A stretch of 64,000 nucleotides of DNA from Comamonadaceae bacterium PBBC2 (GCA_002255935.1 NKIO01000003.1:1-64000), one strand, 5' to 3'. Counted from the first letter of the stretch, positions 1-8,875 are shown. Notes: generated from the sequence alone by a model not told the origin. A program made the numbers and translations.

Positions 1-234
1 CACACCCCAACGGTAGTCGCGCATCTTCACGTGGCCGAACTGGGCCCAGCCTTGGGGGTCCACGCTCACGGCGGTGCGCAGGTACACGTCCATGTCGGTC
101 GAGCCTTCAGGACCCATGTCGTCCCACCAGTTGATGAAGTTGGGCTGCCACTGCTCCAAGGCGCGTTGCAGCGTGCGGTCTTCGCTCAAGTTGACGTTGT
201 TGGGGATTTTTTCGCTGTAGTTGATACCGGACAT
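1..234 (-). CDS. boxB: Benzoyl-CoA 2,3-epoxidase subunit BoxB, N-terminal part
   Basis: BoxB is the di-iron oxygenase component that epoxidises the ring of benzoyl-CoA, working with the reductase BoxA in aerobic benzoate degradation. Only the first 78 codons are present; the gene runs off the left edge. The start reads MSGINYSEKIPNNVN and continues with the conserved BoxB stretches RALEQWQPNFINWWDDMGPE and YLRTAVSVDPQGWAQFGHVK. A GGAG ribosome site lies about 7 bases before the ATG. It lies 97 bases downstream of boxC in the same direction, so boxC-boxB is likely one transcript. The iron ligands are outside the window. Confidence 0.93.
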   Translation of the reverse strand, partial: MSGINYSEKIPNNVNLSEDRTLQRALEQWQPNFINWWDDMGPEGSTDMDVYLRTAVSVDPQGWAQFGHVKMRDYRWGV

Positions 235-331
235 GAGAGTCTCCAGAGATTAAAGCAACGGTGGGGGAAAATTTCGGTTGCAGCGCGGACCACCGGGAAC
301 CACGCTGCACAACGATAGGGGTGAAAAGGGC

Positions 332-1990
332 TTAAACGCGGTTCATGTCGAATTGGACTTTTTCGCCCTTGCCATAGACCTTCAGGGCACCCTTTTCGCC
401 GACGGCGTTGGGGCGCTGGAAGATCCAGTTTTGCCAGGCGGTCAAGCGACCAAAGATGCGCGTCAGCATGTTTTCTTGGCTGGCGAAACGCAAGTTGGCT
501 TCCAGACCGGTCAGGGCATCGGGCGACATGGAAGAGCGCTCTTCCAAGGCCAGGCGGATCTCGTCAGCCCAGTCGATGTCGTCGGGTGCTGCAGTCACCA
601 GGCCCAAGGCCAGAGCGGCATCAGCGTCCAAGGCCTTGCCGATGGCGCCGCGTGCGGCTTCCATGGCGGGCACTTCTTCGTAGAAGCGGCGCTGCAAGCG
701 GGTCTGGTCATTGACCATGGGGAAGAAACCGAAGTTCATTTCGTTCAGCTGGATCTTGGGGGCCTTGGCTTCGTCGTCTGGCAAGGCCAGCATGTAAGCG
801 CGGTCGGCACAGAAAGCCAATTCGGCGAGTGTGCCCACAAAACAAGTCCCCTCTTCGATCAGGGCGAACAAGCTGCGCGAGGTCACGTCCATGCGGGCCA
901 AGGTGCGGCGCAGGTGGCCGATGGTCTCGCGCACAAACCAGTGGTCTTTGTTGGCCAGCATCGTGGCGTCAGACGCCAACACCGCTGCCGCGTCGCCCGA
1001 GGTCTTGAGCACCCAGGTGCCGATGTCGAGCTCGTTGGTGCGCATGTGCAAGATGGCGTCGTCCAGTTCACGCACCATTTGCAGGGGCCACCAGTTCATG
1101 CCTGCGGCTTCGATGCCCGCGATGTCGGTGGGCTGCGCTGTGGCAGGGGCCTTGACGGTGAAAGTGGCGATGCGCTTGGCGCGGTCGATGTCCACGGTGA
1201 CATTGGTGTAGCTCAGCGCATCGGCGGCAAAGGTGCGGTTCAAAGGTGTCAGTTCCACGCCCTTGACGCCTGTGGGGCGAATGCTGTCAGCGGCCAGCTT
1301 GGCAGCACGTGCTTTGACCACGTCTTTGAACACGGCGGGCTTGGCGATCGCATCGACCAGACGCCAGTCCACGGCTTTTTGACCACGCACACCTTCCACA
1401 CTGGTGCAGAAGATGTCGGCCAGGTCGTGGCGCACATGGCGCTTGTCGGTCACGCGGGTCAGGCCGCCAGTGCCAGGCAACACACCCAGCAAGGGCACTT
1501 CAGGCAAAGACACCGAAGAGGAGCGGTCGTCCACCAAGACGATGTCGTCGCAGGCCAGGGCCAGTTCGTAGCCGCCGCCAGCGCAAGCGCCGTTCAGGGC
1601 CGCGACGAATTTCAGGCCGTCGTGCTTGCTGGAGTCTTCGATGCCGTTGCGGGTTTCGTTGGTGAACTTGCAGAAGTTCACTTTCCAGCCGTGGGTGGAG
1701 ACACCCAACATGAAGATGTTCGCGCCGGAGCAGAACACACGGTCCTTCAAGCTGGTGACCACCACCGAGCGCACTTCGGGGTGCTCGAATCGGATGCGCT
1801 GCAGCGCGTCGTGCAATTCGATGTCCACACCCAGGTCGTAGCTGTTGAGCTTGAGCTTGTAGCCGGGACGGATGCCGGCGTCTTCGTTGATGTTGATCGA
1901 CAAGGTGGCGATCTCGCCATCAAAGGCCAGGTGGATGTGCTTGTATTGCGAGGGGTGGGTTTGGTAATTGACCAACAAAGCTTCTGTCAT
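332..1990 (-). CDS. boxC: 2,3-epoxybenzoyl-CoA dihydrolase (ring-opening) BoxC
   Basis: BoxC belongs to the enoyl-CoA hydratase/crotonase superfamily and hydrolytically opens the epoxide ring made by BoxAB, giving 3,4-dehydroadipyl-CoA semialdehyde and formate. The 552-residue product is the usual BoxC length. It carries the crotonase oxyanion segment AALNGACAGGGYELALACDD and the glycine-rich LPEVPLLGVLPGTGGLTRV. The ATG at 1990 is preceded by CCGGAGACACACC, a good ribosome site; the frame stays open for 32 codons further upstream, but those lie over the promoter elements. The gene is followed by boxB and reads away from boxR, with paired TGCA elements upstream. Confidence 0.95.
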   Translation of the reverse strand: MTEALLVNYQTHPSQYKHIHLAFDGEIATLSININEDAGIRPGYKLKLNSYDLGVDIELHDALQRIRFEHPEVRSVVVTSLKDRVFCSGANIFMLGVSTHGWKVNFCKFTNETRNGIEDSSKHDGLKFVAALNGACAGGGYELALACDDIVLVDDRSSSVSLPEVPLLGVLPGTGGLTRVTDKRHVRHDLADIFCTSVEGVRGQKAVDWRLVDAIAKPAVFKDVVKARAAKLAADSIRPTGVKGVELTPLNRTFAADALSYTNVTVDIDRAKRIATFTVKAPATAQPTDIAGIEAAGMNWWPLQMVRELDDAILHMRTNELDIGTWVLKTSGDAAAVLASDATMLANKDHWFVRETIGHLRRTLARMDVTSRSLFALIEEGTCFVGTLAELAFCADRAYMLALPDDEAKAPKIQLNEMNFGFFPMVNDQTRLQRRFYEEVPAMEAARGAIGKALDADAALALGLVTAAPDDIDWADEIRLALEERSSMSPDALTGLEANLRFASQENMLTRIFGRLTAWQNWIFQRPNAVGEKGALKVYGKGEKVQFDMNRV

Positions 1991-2054
1991 GGTGTGTCTC
2001 CGGTAGAAATCAGGTTGAGTGGTTGAACAAAGTGGCACTTCAGCGCCCATGAGA

Positions 2055-2068
2055 TGAAGTTTATTGCA
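2055..2068. promoter_or_regulatory. Degenerate TGCA-N6-TGCA element upstream of boxC
   Basis: Read on the minus strand this is TGCAATAAACTTCA, which matches the strong boxR-side element at 12 of 14 positions but has lost the second TGCA. It lies between the full element at 2089-2102 and the boxC start. It could be an auxiliary BoxR operator; binding is inferred from sequence only. Confidence 0.4.
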
Positions 2069-2088
2069 CCCTATCGCCCAACTCAATA

Positions 2089-2102
2089 TGCACTTTACTG
2101 CA
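2089..2102. promoter_or_regulatory. Probable BoxR operator, boxC promoter
   Basis: TGCACTTTACTGCA, an inverted pair of TGCA boxes six bases apart. It differs at one position from the element at 3099-3112 on the other side of boxR. Regulators of the BzdR/BoxR family are known to bind TGCA-containing operators and to be released by benzoyl-CoA. The site lies about 100 bases before the boxC start, where a promoter is expected. Confidence 0.65.
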
Positions 2103-2126
2103 TTTTATAGGTGTTTACCCTAGGAA

Positions 2127-3041
2127 CTAAACCTGCAAGGCCAGATGCTGCCTGACGGTCGCACGCAAAGCGGCGAATGCCTGGTCTTCGGTGCGTGTGC
2201 TGGTGTTGATGGCCAGGTCGGCTTTGGAATAAAAGGCTGAGCGACCTTCCAAAATGCGCTTGAGGTCCTCCATGGCTTCGCGGCTGGCGGCCATGGGACG
2301 CATGTCACCTTGGGCGGCCACACGGCTCATGTGATCGGCCGCATCGGCTTGCAACCACACGGTGGTGCAGTGCGACAACAAGAGGTTGAAGTTGGCCGAA
2401 TCCGACACCAAACCACCCGGTGTGGCGATGACCACTTCGGGGTAAATTTGGATCGCTTCTTCAAGGGCGCGGCGCTCGTAACGGCGGTAGGCGTTGGCAC
2501 CGTACAGGTTGTGGATCTCGCTGATCTGGCAGCCCGCAAATTGTTCGATTTCGCGGCTCAGCTCAATGAAGGGAAAGCCCAGATCATCGGCCAAACGCTG
2601 GCCCAGCGCGGTCTTGCCCGCCCCACGCAAGCCCACCAGCGCGATGCGGTTTTGGCGCTCCATGGCATTGCCGCCCTCGCCCAGCATCTCGCTGATCTGA
2701 AGGCGTGCGCGGCGCAAATCGGCTTCGCTGCGCTTGCCCAGCAACTCGCGAATGAGCAGCCATTCGGGTGAAGAGGTCGTGACATCGCCCAGCAGTTCCG
2801 CCAATGAGCATTGCAGGGCCTGCGCCACTTGCAAGAGCACCAGGACCGACACATTGCCGGTGCCGTATTCGAGGTTGGCCAAGTGGCGCTCAGAGACCTC
2901 GGCCGCCAGGGCCACGGCGCGGCGCGTCATGCCCTTGCGTGAACGCAGGTTGCGCACACGCTCTCCCAATGATTCCAAGAAGGGGCTGCGCTTTTGGCCT
3001 GGCGCTTGCAGGCTTGTCTCCGTCAATTCTTCAGACGACAT
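2127..3041 (-). CDS. boxR: BoxR-type transcriptional repressor (XRE helix-turn-helix plus shikimate kinase-like domain)
   Basis: BoxR/BzdR regulators repress benzoate genes and use benzoyl-CoA as inducer. The 304-residue protein has an XRE helix-turn-helix at about residues 25-85 (LGERVRNLRSRKGMTRRAVA, then VSERHLANLEYG) and a C-terminal shikimate kinase-like domain with the Walker A GLRGAGKTALG near residue 135. In this family the kinase fold serves as the CoA-ester sensing domain. The gene lies between the two catabolic transcripts, in line with boxC and divergent from boxD, so it can control both and probably itself. The ribosome site (AGGTTCCCC) is weak. Ligand and targets are inferred from the family and context. 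Confidence 0.92.
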   Translation of the reverse strand: MSSEELTETSLQAPGQKRSPFLESLGERVRNLRSRKGMTRRAVALAAEVSERHLANLEYGTGNVSVLVLLQVAQALQCSLAELLGDVTTSSPEWLLIRELLGKRSEADLRRARLQISEMLGEGGNAMERQNRIALVGLRGAGKTALGQRLADDLGFPFIELSREIEQFAGCQISEIHNLYGANAYRRYERRALEEAIQIYPEVVIATPGGLVSDSANFNLLLSHCTTVWLQADAADHMSRVAAQGDMRPMAASREAMEDLKRILEGRSAFYSKADLAINTSTRTEDQAFAALRATVRQHLALQV

Positions 3042-3098
3042 GGGGAACCTTTGTCTCTTTATTCGGGAATACCCTAGGATTTCCCGCTGGTCAAAACA

Positions 3099-3112
3099 TG
3101 CACTTTATTGCA
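3099..3112. promoter_or_regulatory. Probable BoxR operator, boxR-boxD divergent promoter
   Basis: TGCACTTTATTGCA, a TGCA-N6-TGCA inverted pair in the 195-bp gap between the divergent boxR and boxD genes. It is nearly identical to the boxC-side element at 2089-2102, supporting one regulator acting on both units and on boxR itself. Confidence 0.65.
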
Positions 3113-3123
3113 TACTGCCACCA

Positions 3124-3137
3124 AGCAGAATAATGCA
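3124..3137. promoter_or_regulatory. Degenerate TGCA element, boxD side
   Basis: On the minus strand this reads TGCATTATTCTGCT, keeping one full TGCA and three bases of the second. It starts 25 bases after the start of the strong element at 3099, so a full and a partial site recur here as they do in the boxC promoter. A further pair of TGCA boxes, five bases apart, lies at 3186-3198. Confidence 0.35.
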
Positions 3138-3236
3138 TCAACCCGTGTTTATACCGCCAACTGCGGGCCCCGAACAGTTTTTTGTTGCATGTCCTGCACA
3201 TGTCCATCCCCGCAACCTCTTTTTGAAATGCCGTTC

Positions 3237-4805
3237 ATGACCACTTTGCTCCCCAACTTTTTCGCAGGCCGCTGGCAAACCGGCACGGGCGCAGGCACGC
3301 CCCTGTTTGACCCTGTGTTGGGCACCGAGTTGGCCCGCGTGTCCAGCAGCGGCATCGACTTGGCCGAAGGCTTTGCCTTTGCCCGCGAACAGGGCGGCGC
3401 GGCGCTGCGCGCCCTGACTTACGGCCAACGCGCGGGACTGCTCGTCAAAATCACCGAGGTGCTGCAGGCCCACCGCGACGCGTATTACGAGATCGCCACC
3501 GCCAACAGCGGCACCGTGGCCAAGGACTCGGGCGTGGACATCGACGGTGCCATCTTCACGCTGGGCTATTACGCCAAACAGGGCGCGGCCCTGGGCGATG
3601 CCACGCTGCTGCTCGACGGCGAGCGCATCCGCATGGCCAAAGACCCGGCCTTTCAGACCCAGCACATCCAGGTGCCCACACGCGGCGTGGCGCTGTTCAT
3701 CAACGCATTCAACTTCCCCAGCTGGGGCCTGTGGGAAAAAGCCGCACCGGCCCTGCTGGCGGGTGTGCCGGTCATCATCAAGCCCGCCACCGCGACCGCC
3801 TGGTTGACCCAGCGCATGGTCAAAGACGTGGTCGATGCGGGTGTGCTGCCCGTGGGTGCCCTCTCGGTGATCTGCGGCTCGTCTGCCGGCCTGATGGACC
3901 AGTTGCAAGCCTTTGACGTGGTCAGCTTCACCGGCTCGGCCGAAACCGGCAAGATCATCCGCAGCCACCGCGCGGTGACCGAGCTGTCGGTGCGCTGCAA
4001 CATCGAAGCCGACAGCCTCAACAGCGCCCTGCTCTCGCCTGCCGCCACGGCCGACAGCGAAGCCTTCAAACTGCTGGTGGCCGAAGTGGCCAGAGAGATG
4101 ACCGTCAAATCGGGTCAAAAATGCACCGCGATCCGCCGCGTGTTTGTGCCGCGTGCGCTGTACCGTGCAGCGGCCGACGCCATTGGCGCACGCCTGGCCA
4201 AAACCACCGTGGGCAACCCGCGCAACGAGACCGTCCGCATGGGCGCCCTGGTCAGCCAAGAACAAAAAGCCAGCGTGCTGGCGGGCCTGGCCCAGCTGAA
4301 AACCGAAGCCACCGTGTTGTTCGATGGCAGCGCCGCGGGCCTGGTGGACGCCGATGCATCGAGCGCCTGCGTGGCCCCGGTCCTGCTGGGCACCGAGTCG
4401 CCCATGACGGCCCAAGTGCTGCACGCCGTTGAGGTGTTTGGCCCTGTGTCTACCCTGATGCCTTACGACAGCATCGACGAGGCCTACGCCATGATCCGCC
4501 GCGGCGAAGGCTCGCTGGTGTGCTCGGTGTACAGCGAGGACCCGGCCTTCACCGCGCAAGCCTCGGTGGAGCTGGCCAGCAGCCACGGCCGTGTGCATGC
4601 GATTTCGCCCGATGTGGCGGCCCTGCACAGCGGGCACGGCAACGTGATGCCCATGAGCCTGCACGGCGGCCCTGGCCGCGCCGGTGGCGGCGAAGAGCTG
4701 GGTGGCCTCAGAGCCCTGAACTTCTACCACCGCCGCACAGCGGTGCAAGGCAGCGCACTCGCCTTGGACGCTTTGGCGGCTCAAGGCGGCAAACTGGCAC
4801 TGTAA
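3237..4805 (+). CDS. boxD: 3,4-dehydroadipyl-CoA semialdehyde dehydrogenase BoxD
   Basis: BoxD oxidises the semialdehyde released by BoxC to 3,4-dehydroadipyl-CoA with NADP+, before beta-oxidation. The 522-residue protein has the aldehyde dehydrogenase fold: the cofactor segment FINAFNFPSWGLWEKAAPAL (about 155-173) and IIKPATATAW, FTGSAETGK (231-239), a catalytic glutamate near 257 in NIEADS, and the nucleophile Cys296 in KSGQKCTAIR. I took the ATG at 3237 (MTTLLPNFF); an ATG three codons earlier is equally open and neither has a clear ribosome site. It heads a two-gene rightward unit with benzoate-CoA ligase. Confidence 0.9.
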   Translation: MTTLLPNFFAGRWQTGTGAGTPLFDPVLGTELARVSSSGIDLAEGFAFAREQGGAALRALTYGQRAGLLVKITEVLQAHRDAYYEIATANSGTVAKDSGVDIDGAIFTLGYYAKQGAALGDATLLLDGERIRMAKDPAFQTQHIQVPTRGVALFINAFNFPSWGLWEKAAPALLAGVPVIIKPATATAWLTQRMVKDVVDAGVLPVGALSVICGSSAGLMDQLQAFDVVSFTGSAETGKIIRSHRAVTELSVRCNIEADSLNSALLSPAATADSEAFKLLVAEVAREMTVKSGQKCTAIRRVFVPRALYRAAADAIGARLAKTTVGNPRNETVRMGALVSQEQKASVLAGLAQLKTEATVLFDGSAAGLVDADASSACVAPVLLGTESPMTAQVLHAVEVFGPVSTLMPYDSIDEAYAMIRRGEGSLVCSVYSEDPAFTAQASVELASSHGRVHAISPDVAALHSGHGNVMPMSLHGGPGRAGGGEELGGLRALNFYHRRTAVQGSALALDALAAQGGKLAL

Positions 4806-4869
4806 AAGCATTGTCAGATCGCCCCACACACGACACACTGACCCCACAAGAATTCGACTGGAGACACCC

Positions 4870-6435
4870 ATGACACGCCCCGTGACCCCACCCCCAGCAG
4901 CGTTCAACTTTGCACAGCACCTGATCGCCACCAACGCCTCACGTCCAGGCAAGACCGCCCTGATCGACGACGTGGGCTCGCTCACCTATGGCGAGCTGAG
5001 CGAGCAGATCCGCCGCTTTGCGGGCGGCCTGCAGGCCCTGGGCCTCAAGCGGGAAGAGCGCGTGCTCTTGCTGATGCAAGACTGCAGCGACTGGGTGGTG
5101 GCCTTTTTGGGCTCGCTGTATGCAGGCGTGGTGCCGGTCGCCGTCAACACGCTGCTGACCGCGGAAGACTACGCCTTCATGCTCAGCAACAGCCGCGCCC
5201 AAGCCGCTTTGGTGTCCAGCGCCCTGCTGCCCACCTTGCAAGCCGCCTTGGACTTGGGCAAGACCGAAGTCCAGCATGTGGTGGTGTCTCGCCCCCAAGC
5301 GGCCTTGGCGCAAGGCCAGCTCAACATGGCCGATGTCGTGGCGCAAAGCACTGCGGTGTTGCCCGCCCAGACCCTGGCCGATGAACCGGCTTTCTGGTTG
5401 TATTCGTCAGGCTCGACCGGCAAACCCAAGGGCACCGTGCACAGCCAAGGCAATCTGTATTGGACCGCCGAGCTGTACGGCAAGGGCGTACTGGACTTGC
5501 AGGAAAGCGACACTGTCTTCTCTGCCGCCAAACTGTTCTTCGCCTACGGTTTGGGCAATGCGCTGACCTTCCCGCTGAGCGTGGGGGCCAGCGTGGTGCT
5601 GATGGCCGAACGCCCCACCCCACAAGCCACTTTCAAACGCATGGTCGACCACCAGCCCACCGTGTTTTACGGTGCCCCCACCGGCTACGGCGGCATGCTG
5701 GCCAGCCCCGATCTGCCCGCCCAAAGCCAAGTCGCGCTGCGCCTGTGCTCGTCGGCGGGCGAGGCGCTGCCGCGCGACATTGGTGAGCGCTGGACGGCCC
5801 ACTTTGGCTGCGAAATCATCGACGGCATCGGCTCCACCGAAATGCTGCACGTCTTTTTGTCCAACCGCCCCGGCGACGTGCGCTACGGCACCACCGGCAA
5901 GGCCGTGCTCGGCTACGAAGTGCAGTTGCGCAACGAAGACGGCAGCGTGGTCACCGGCCACAACGAGATCGGCGACCTCTACATCCAAGGCCCCAGCAGC
6001 GCCCTGATGTACTGGAACAACCGCGAAAAATCGCGCGACACCTTCCAAGGCGTATGGACCAAGAGCGGCGACAAGTACACCCGCGACCCAGACGGTTACT
6101 ACACCTACGCGGGCCGCAATGACGACATGCTCAAGGTCAGTGGCATTTATGTCTCGCCCTTTGAGGTCGAGGCCACACTGGTGCAGCACCCGGCCATTTT
6201 GGAAGCGGCTGTGATCGGCAAGGAAGACACCGACGGCCTGACCAAGACCAAGGCCTTCATCGTGCTCAAAGCCGGCCAGAGCCTGACGCAAGAAGAGGTC
6301 AAGGCCTTTGTGAAAGAGCGCCTGGCGCCCTACAAATACCCCCGCTTCATCGACTTTGTGGCCGAGCTGCCCAAGACCGCTACCGGCAAGATCCAGCGCT
6401 TCCGTCTGCGCGACCTGGAAAACGCCGCCCCATGA
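4870..6435 (+). CDS. bclA: Benzoate-CoA ligase
   Basis: This 521-residue AMP-forming acyl-CoA synthetase activates benzoate to benzoyl-CoA with ATP, the entry step of the box pathway. It shows the phosphate-binding loop YSSGSTGKPKGTVH (near residue 177), the adenylate motif IIDGIGSTEMLHVF, the hinge YTYAGRNDDMLKVSG and the C-terminal catalytic lysine segment PKTATGKIQRFRLR. The length and the LHVF segment fit the benzoate/4-hydroxybenzoate ligase subfamily. A GGAGAC ribosome site precedes the ATG. It follows boxD by 64 bases. Exact substrate range (benzoate versus hydroxy- or fluorobenzoates) cannot be read from sequence. Confidence 0.92.
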   Translation: MTRPVTPPPAAFNFAQHLIATNASRPGKTALIDDVGSLTYGELSEQIRRFAGGLQALGLKREERVLLLMQDCSDWVVAFLGSLYAGVVPVAVNTLLTAEDYAFMLSNSRAQAALVSSALLPTLQAALDLGKTEVQHVVVSRPQAALAQGQLNMADVVAQSTAVLPAQTLADEPAFWLYSSGSTGKPKGTVHSQGNLYWTAELYGKGVLDLQESDTVFSAAKLFFAYGLGNALTFPLSVGASVVLMAERPTPQATFKRMVDHQPTVFYGAPTGYGGMLASPDLPAQSQVALRLCSSAGEALPRDIGERWTAHFGCEIIDGIGSTEMLHVFLSNRPGDVRYGTTGKAVLGYEVQLRNEDGSVVTGHNEIGDLYIQGPSSALMYWNNREKSRDTFQGVWTKSGDKYTRDPDGYYTYAGRNDDMLKVSGIYVSPFEVEATLVQHPAILEAAVIGKEDTDGLTKTKAFIVLKAGQSLTQEEVKAFVKERLAPYKYPRFIDFVAELPKTATGKIQRFRLRDLENAAP

Positions 6436-6438
6436 GGC

Positions 6439-6462
6439 CCATCGCCCCGCAAGGGGCGATGG
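6439..6462. terminator. Hairpin between convergent bclA and kinase gene
   Basis: A perfect 10-bp stem (CCATCGCCCC / GGGGCGATGG) with a GCAA loop starts 3 bases after the bclA stop and ends 10 bases before the converging kinase stop. A short CTTT follows on the plus strand. It probably serves as a shared, bidirectional terminator. Confidence 0.6.
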
Positions 6463-6472
6463 CTTTGGGGCC

Positions 6473-8875
6473 TCAATTCTGGTTCAAGGCAAACTGCCGG
6501 ACCACCCGGTTGATCTCTTTTTGCAGCGACGCTTGCGACATGGGCTTGGACACATAACCATCGGCCCCAGCCGCCATGAAGCGCTCACGGTCGCCCGTCA
6601 TGGCGTGGGCGGTGACCATCAACACCACCGAGCGGCGTCCGGTCTGCGCCTCGCGTTCACGCAGCAAGCGCACCGCAGTGATGCCGTCCATCTCGGGCAT
6701 CATCACGTCCATCAGGATCACATCAAAGCGTTCCCTGGCCAGGCGGTCCAGCGCCTGCTGCCCGTTGTTGGCGGTGGCATAGCGGTAACCCATGCGCTGC
6801 AACATGATCTCGGCCAACTTGCGGTTGATGTCGTGGTCTTCCACCAAGAGGATCGACAAGGCCTTGTCTTGCTCCGATGCACCGGACCCCAGAGGCAATT
6901 GCACGGCCGGCTCGGGCAGGTTCATCACCTTGTTGACGGGGATGGTGGCGACAAAACAAGCGCCCATGCCCGGCTGGCTGGTGGCGGTGATGTCACCGTC
7001 CATCAGCTGCAGCAAACTGCGCGTGATGGCCAAGCCCAGCCCCGTGCCGCCATACGAGCGCGTCACCGAACCGTCGGCCTGGGTGAAGGGGCTGAACAAG
7101 GCATCGGTGCGGGCCTGATCGAAGCCAATGCCAGTGTCGATGACGCTGATCTTGAGCCAGGCGCTGTTCTCGTCTGGACCCGGCAAGGCCTGGGTTTTGA
7201 CGGTGACGGTGCCTTGCTCGGTGAACTTGATGGCGTTGCCGATCAAATTGGTGAGTACCTGGCGCATGCGCACCGGGTCCATCCAGACCAACTCGGGCAC
7301 ATTGGGCACGGTCGAAACATGCAAGCCAATGCCCTTGGCCCTGGCCAGCTGCTCCAATGACCGCGCGGTGTGCCGAATCAACTGTGCCGGGCAAACCTCC
7401 AGCAACTCCAGCTCCAGGGCCTTGGCTTCGATTTTGGAGAAGTCCAAGATCTCGTTGATGATGTGCAGCAAGTGGTTGGCCGAGTCCCGCGCCAGCACCA
7501 GGTATTCGCGTTGTTGAACCGGGTTGACCTCTGGCTCCAGCGCCAGCTCGGTCATGCCCAGGATGCCGTTCATGGGCGTGCGGATTTCATGGCTCATGGT
7601 GGCCAAGAAGTCGCCACGCATGCGGTTGGCCTGCTCGGCTTTTTCCTTGGCGATCACCAGCAAATCTTGGGTGTTCTGGATGGCCGTGAAATCTTGCATC
7701 ACACCAATGAAGAAATGCTCATTGTCCACCCGCATCTCGCTGATGGTCAGGCGCACCGGGAACATCTCGCCGTTTCGACGCCGGCCCTGCAAAACGCGGG
7801 GCGCGTTCATCAAGCGTTTTTGGCCAGTCTCGCGGTAAGCCGACAGGTAGCGGTCGTGCTGCTGACGGTCGGTATCGTCCATCAGAAGATCGATTTTTTC
7901 GCCCAGCAAATCGTCCACAGCGTAGCCAAAGATGCTGGCGGTGGCCTCGTTGCATTGCACGATGTGGCCGGTGGCATCGGCCACCACAATGGCCTCGGGC
8001 ACCGCTGCAAAAATGCTGTGGAGCTTGCTCTCGCTCAGGCGCAGATGTCGCTCGGCCATCTTGCGCTCGCTGATTTCTTCGCTCAACTGGCGGATCGCCA
8101 ACTGCCGCTCCGAAGACAACTGGCGCGAATTGATCAAGGCCACCCGGATGCGGCGCACCGAAAACCACACCACCAAAAAGCCGCAAAACAAGAGCGCCAA
8201 CAAGACAAAGAACGTCCGGTTCAACACGTCCGTGCTGGCCAACTGCCATTGCGACACGGGCAACACCACCTCCAGCGCCCCACGCACATCGCCCACCTGC
8301 CAATCGGTGCGGGGGGAGCCGGGGTAGCTGTTGTGGCAGGCCACGCATTTGGGCAGCATGCGATCGGCTTGGGCATAGCGCAGCACGCGCGTGCCATTCA
8401 TCATCTCTTCACGCACAAAAGGTTCGTTGGGCTTGCGCTTGAGGTGATCCAAGGCTTGATGCTGAAAGTCATCGAGCTGCCGCTCCTGCAAGCGCCATGG
8501 AAAAGGCTGGTCGCTGTACAAGCGCACCTGGGTGCCGCCGTCCACCTTGGACAGGTAATGTCCCAAATCGATCGTCAAGGTGGCCGGCAAGGGCAAGGCG
8601 TTGGCGTGGCTTTTGTAGTCGTGGGTAACTTCCATGCCAGCGGCCATGGCCCGGGGCACCAGTTCTTGCGCATAGAAATTGCGGAACTGCGTGACCGAGG
8701 CCGCATGGGCCTCGGCCGTCTCGGTGGCGTACTGCTGGACCATCCGCTCGCTGGACAGGTAGGTGTAGAACACCACCCACAAGCCCATGAAAATGAGCAC
8801 CAAGCCCAGCCACTGCATGGGCCAGCGCAGCAGGATTTGACGAAACCAGGCGACAGGTTTGCTGAATGTATTCAC
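6473..8875 (-). CDS. Hybrid sensor histidine kinase/response regulator with Tll0287-like (DUF3365) sensor
   Basis: An 800-residue membrane signalling protein. Order: transmembrane segment (about 17-38); periplasmic Tll0287/DUF3365-like sensor with a heme-type CVACH motif (177-181); second membrane segment (about 222-239); PAS domain (about 285-400); HisKA with phospho-acceptor His429 in MSHEIRTPMNG; HATPase with NLIGNAIKFTEQG, DTGIGF and GGTGLGL; receiver domain with Asp723 in LMDVMMPEMDG. I chose the GTG at 8875, which has a GAGGTG ribosome site 7 bases upstream; a TTG four codons earlier is the alternative. It stands alone without a partner regulator, converging on the benzoate genes. The signal is unknown; heme or redox sensing is inference from the CxxCH. 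Confidence 0.88.
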   Translation of the reverse strand: MNTFSKPVAWFRQILLRWPMQWLGLVLIFMGLWVVFYTYLSSERMVQQYATETAEAHAASVTQFRNFYAQELVPRAMAAGMEVTHDYKSHANALPLPATLTIDLGHYLSKVDGGTQVRLYSDQPFPWRLQERQLDDFQHQALDHLKRKPNEPFVREEMMNGTRVLRYAQADRMLPKCVACHNSYPGSPRTDWQVGDVRGALEVVLPVSQWQLASTDVLNRTFFVLLALLFCGFLVVWFSVRRIRVALINSRQLSSERQLAIRQLSEEISERKMAERHLRLSESKLHSIFAAVPEAIVVADATGHIVQCNEATASIFGYAVDDLLGEKIDLLMDDTDRQQHDRYLSAYRETGQKRLMNAPRVLQGRRRNGEMFPVRLTISEMRVDNEHFFIGVMQDFTAIQNTQDLLVIAKEKAEQANRMRGDFLATMSHEIRTPMNGILGMTELALEPEVNPVQQREYLVLARDSANHLLHIINEILDFSKIEAKALELELLEVCPAQLIRHTARSLEQLARAKGIGLHVSTVPNVPELVWMDPVRMRQVLTNLIGNAIKFTEQGTVTVKTQALPGPDENSAWLKISVIDTGIGFDQARTDALFSPFTQADGSVTRSYGGTGLGLAITRSLLQLMDGDITATSQPGMGACFVATIPVNKVMNLPEPAVQLPLGSGASEQDKALSILLVEDHDINRKLAEIMLQRMGYRYATANNGQQALDRLARERFDVILMDVMMPEMDGITAVRLLREREAQTGRRSVVLMVTAHAMTGDRERFMAAGADGYVSKPMSQASLQKEINRVVRQFALNQN

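Noticed and set aside
279-309. Single TGCA boxes between boxC and boxB as a further BoxR operator
   Set aside because: The two boxes are 23 bases apart and lack the flanking sequence shared by the strong elements.
3138-4985. A 615-codon open frame on the minus strand over boxD and the start of bclA
   Set aside because: It is antisense to clearly conserved enzymes, has no domain, and its long His/Gly/Arg-rich product is the usual mirror of GC-rich coding DNA.
6439-6462. The CATCGCCCC hairpin as another REP-like repeat
   Set aside because: It shares only the short ATCGCCC word, lacks the GTRGGAGC head, and sits exactly where a terminator for two converging genes is expected.
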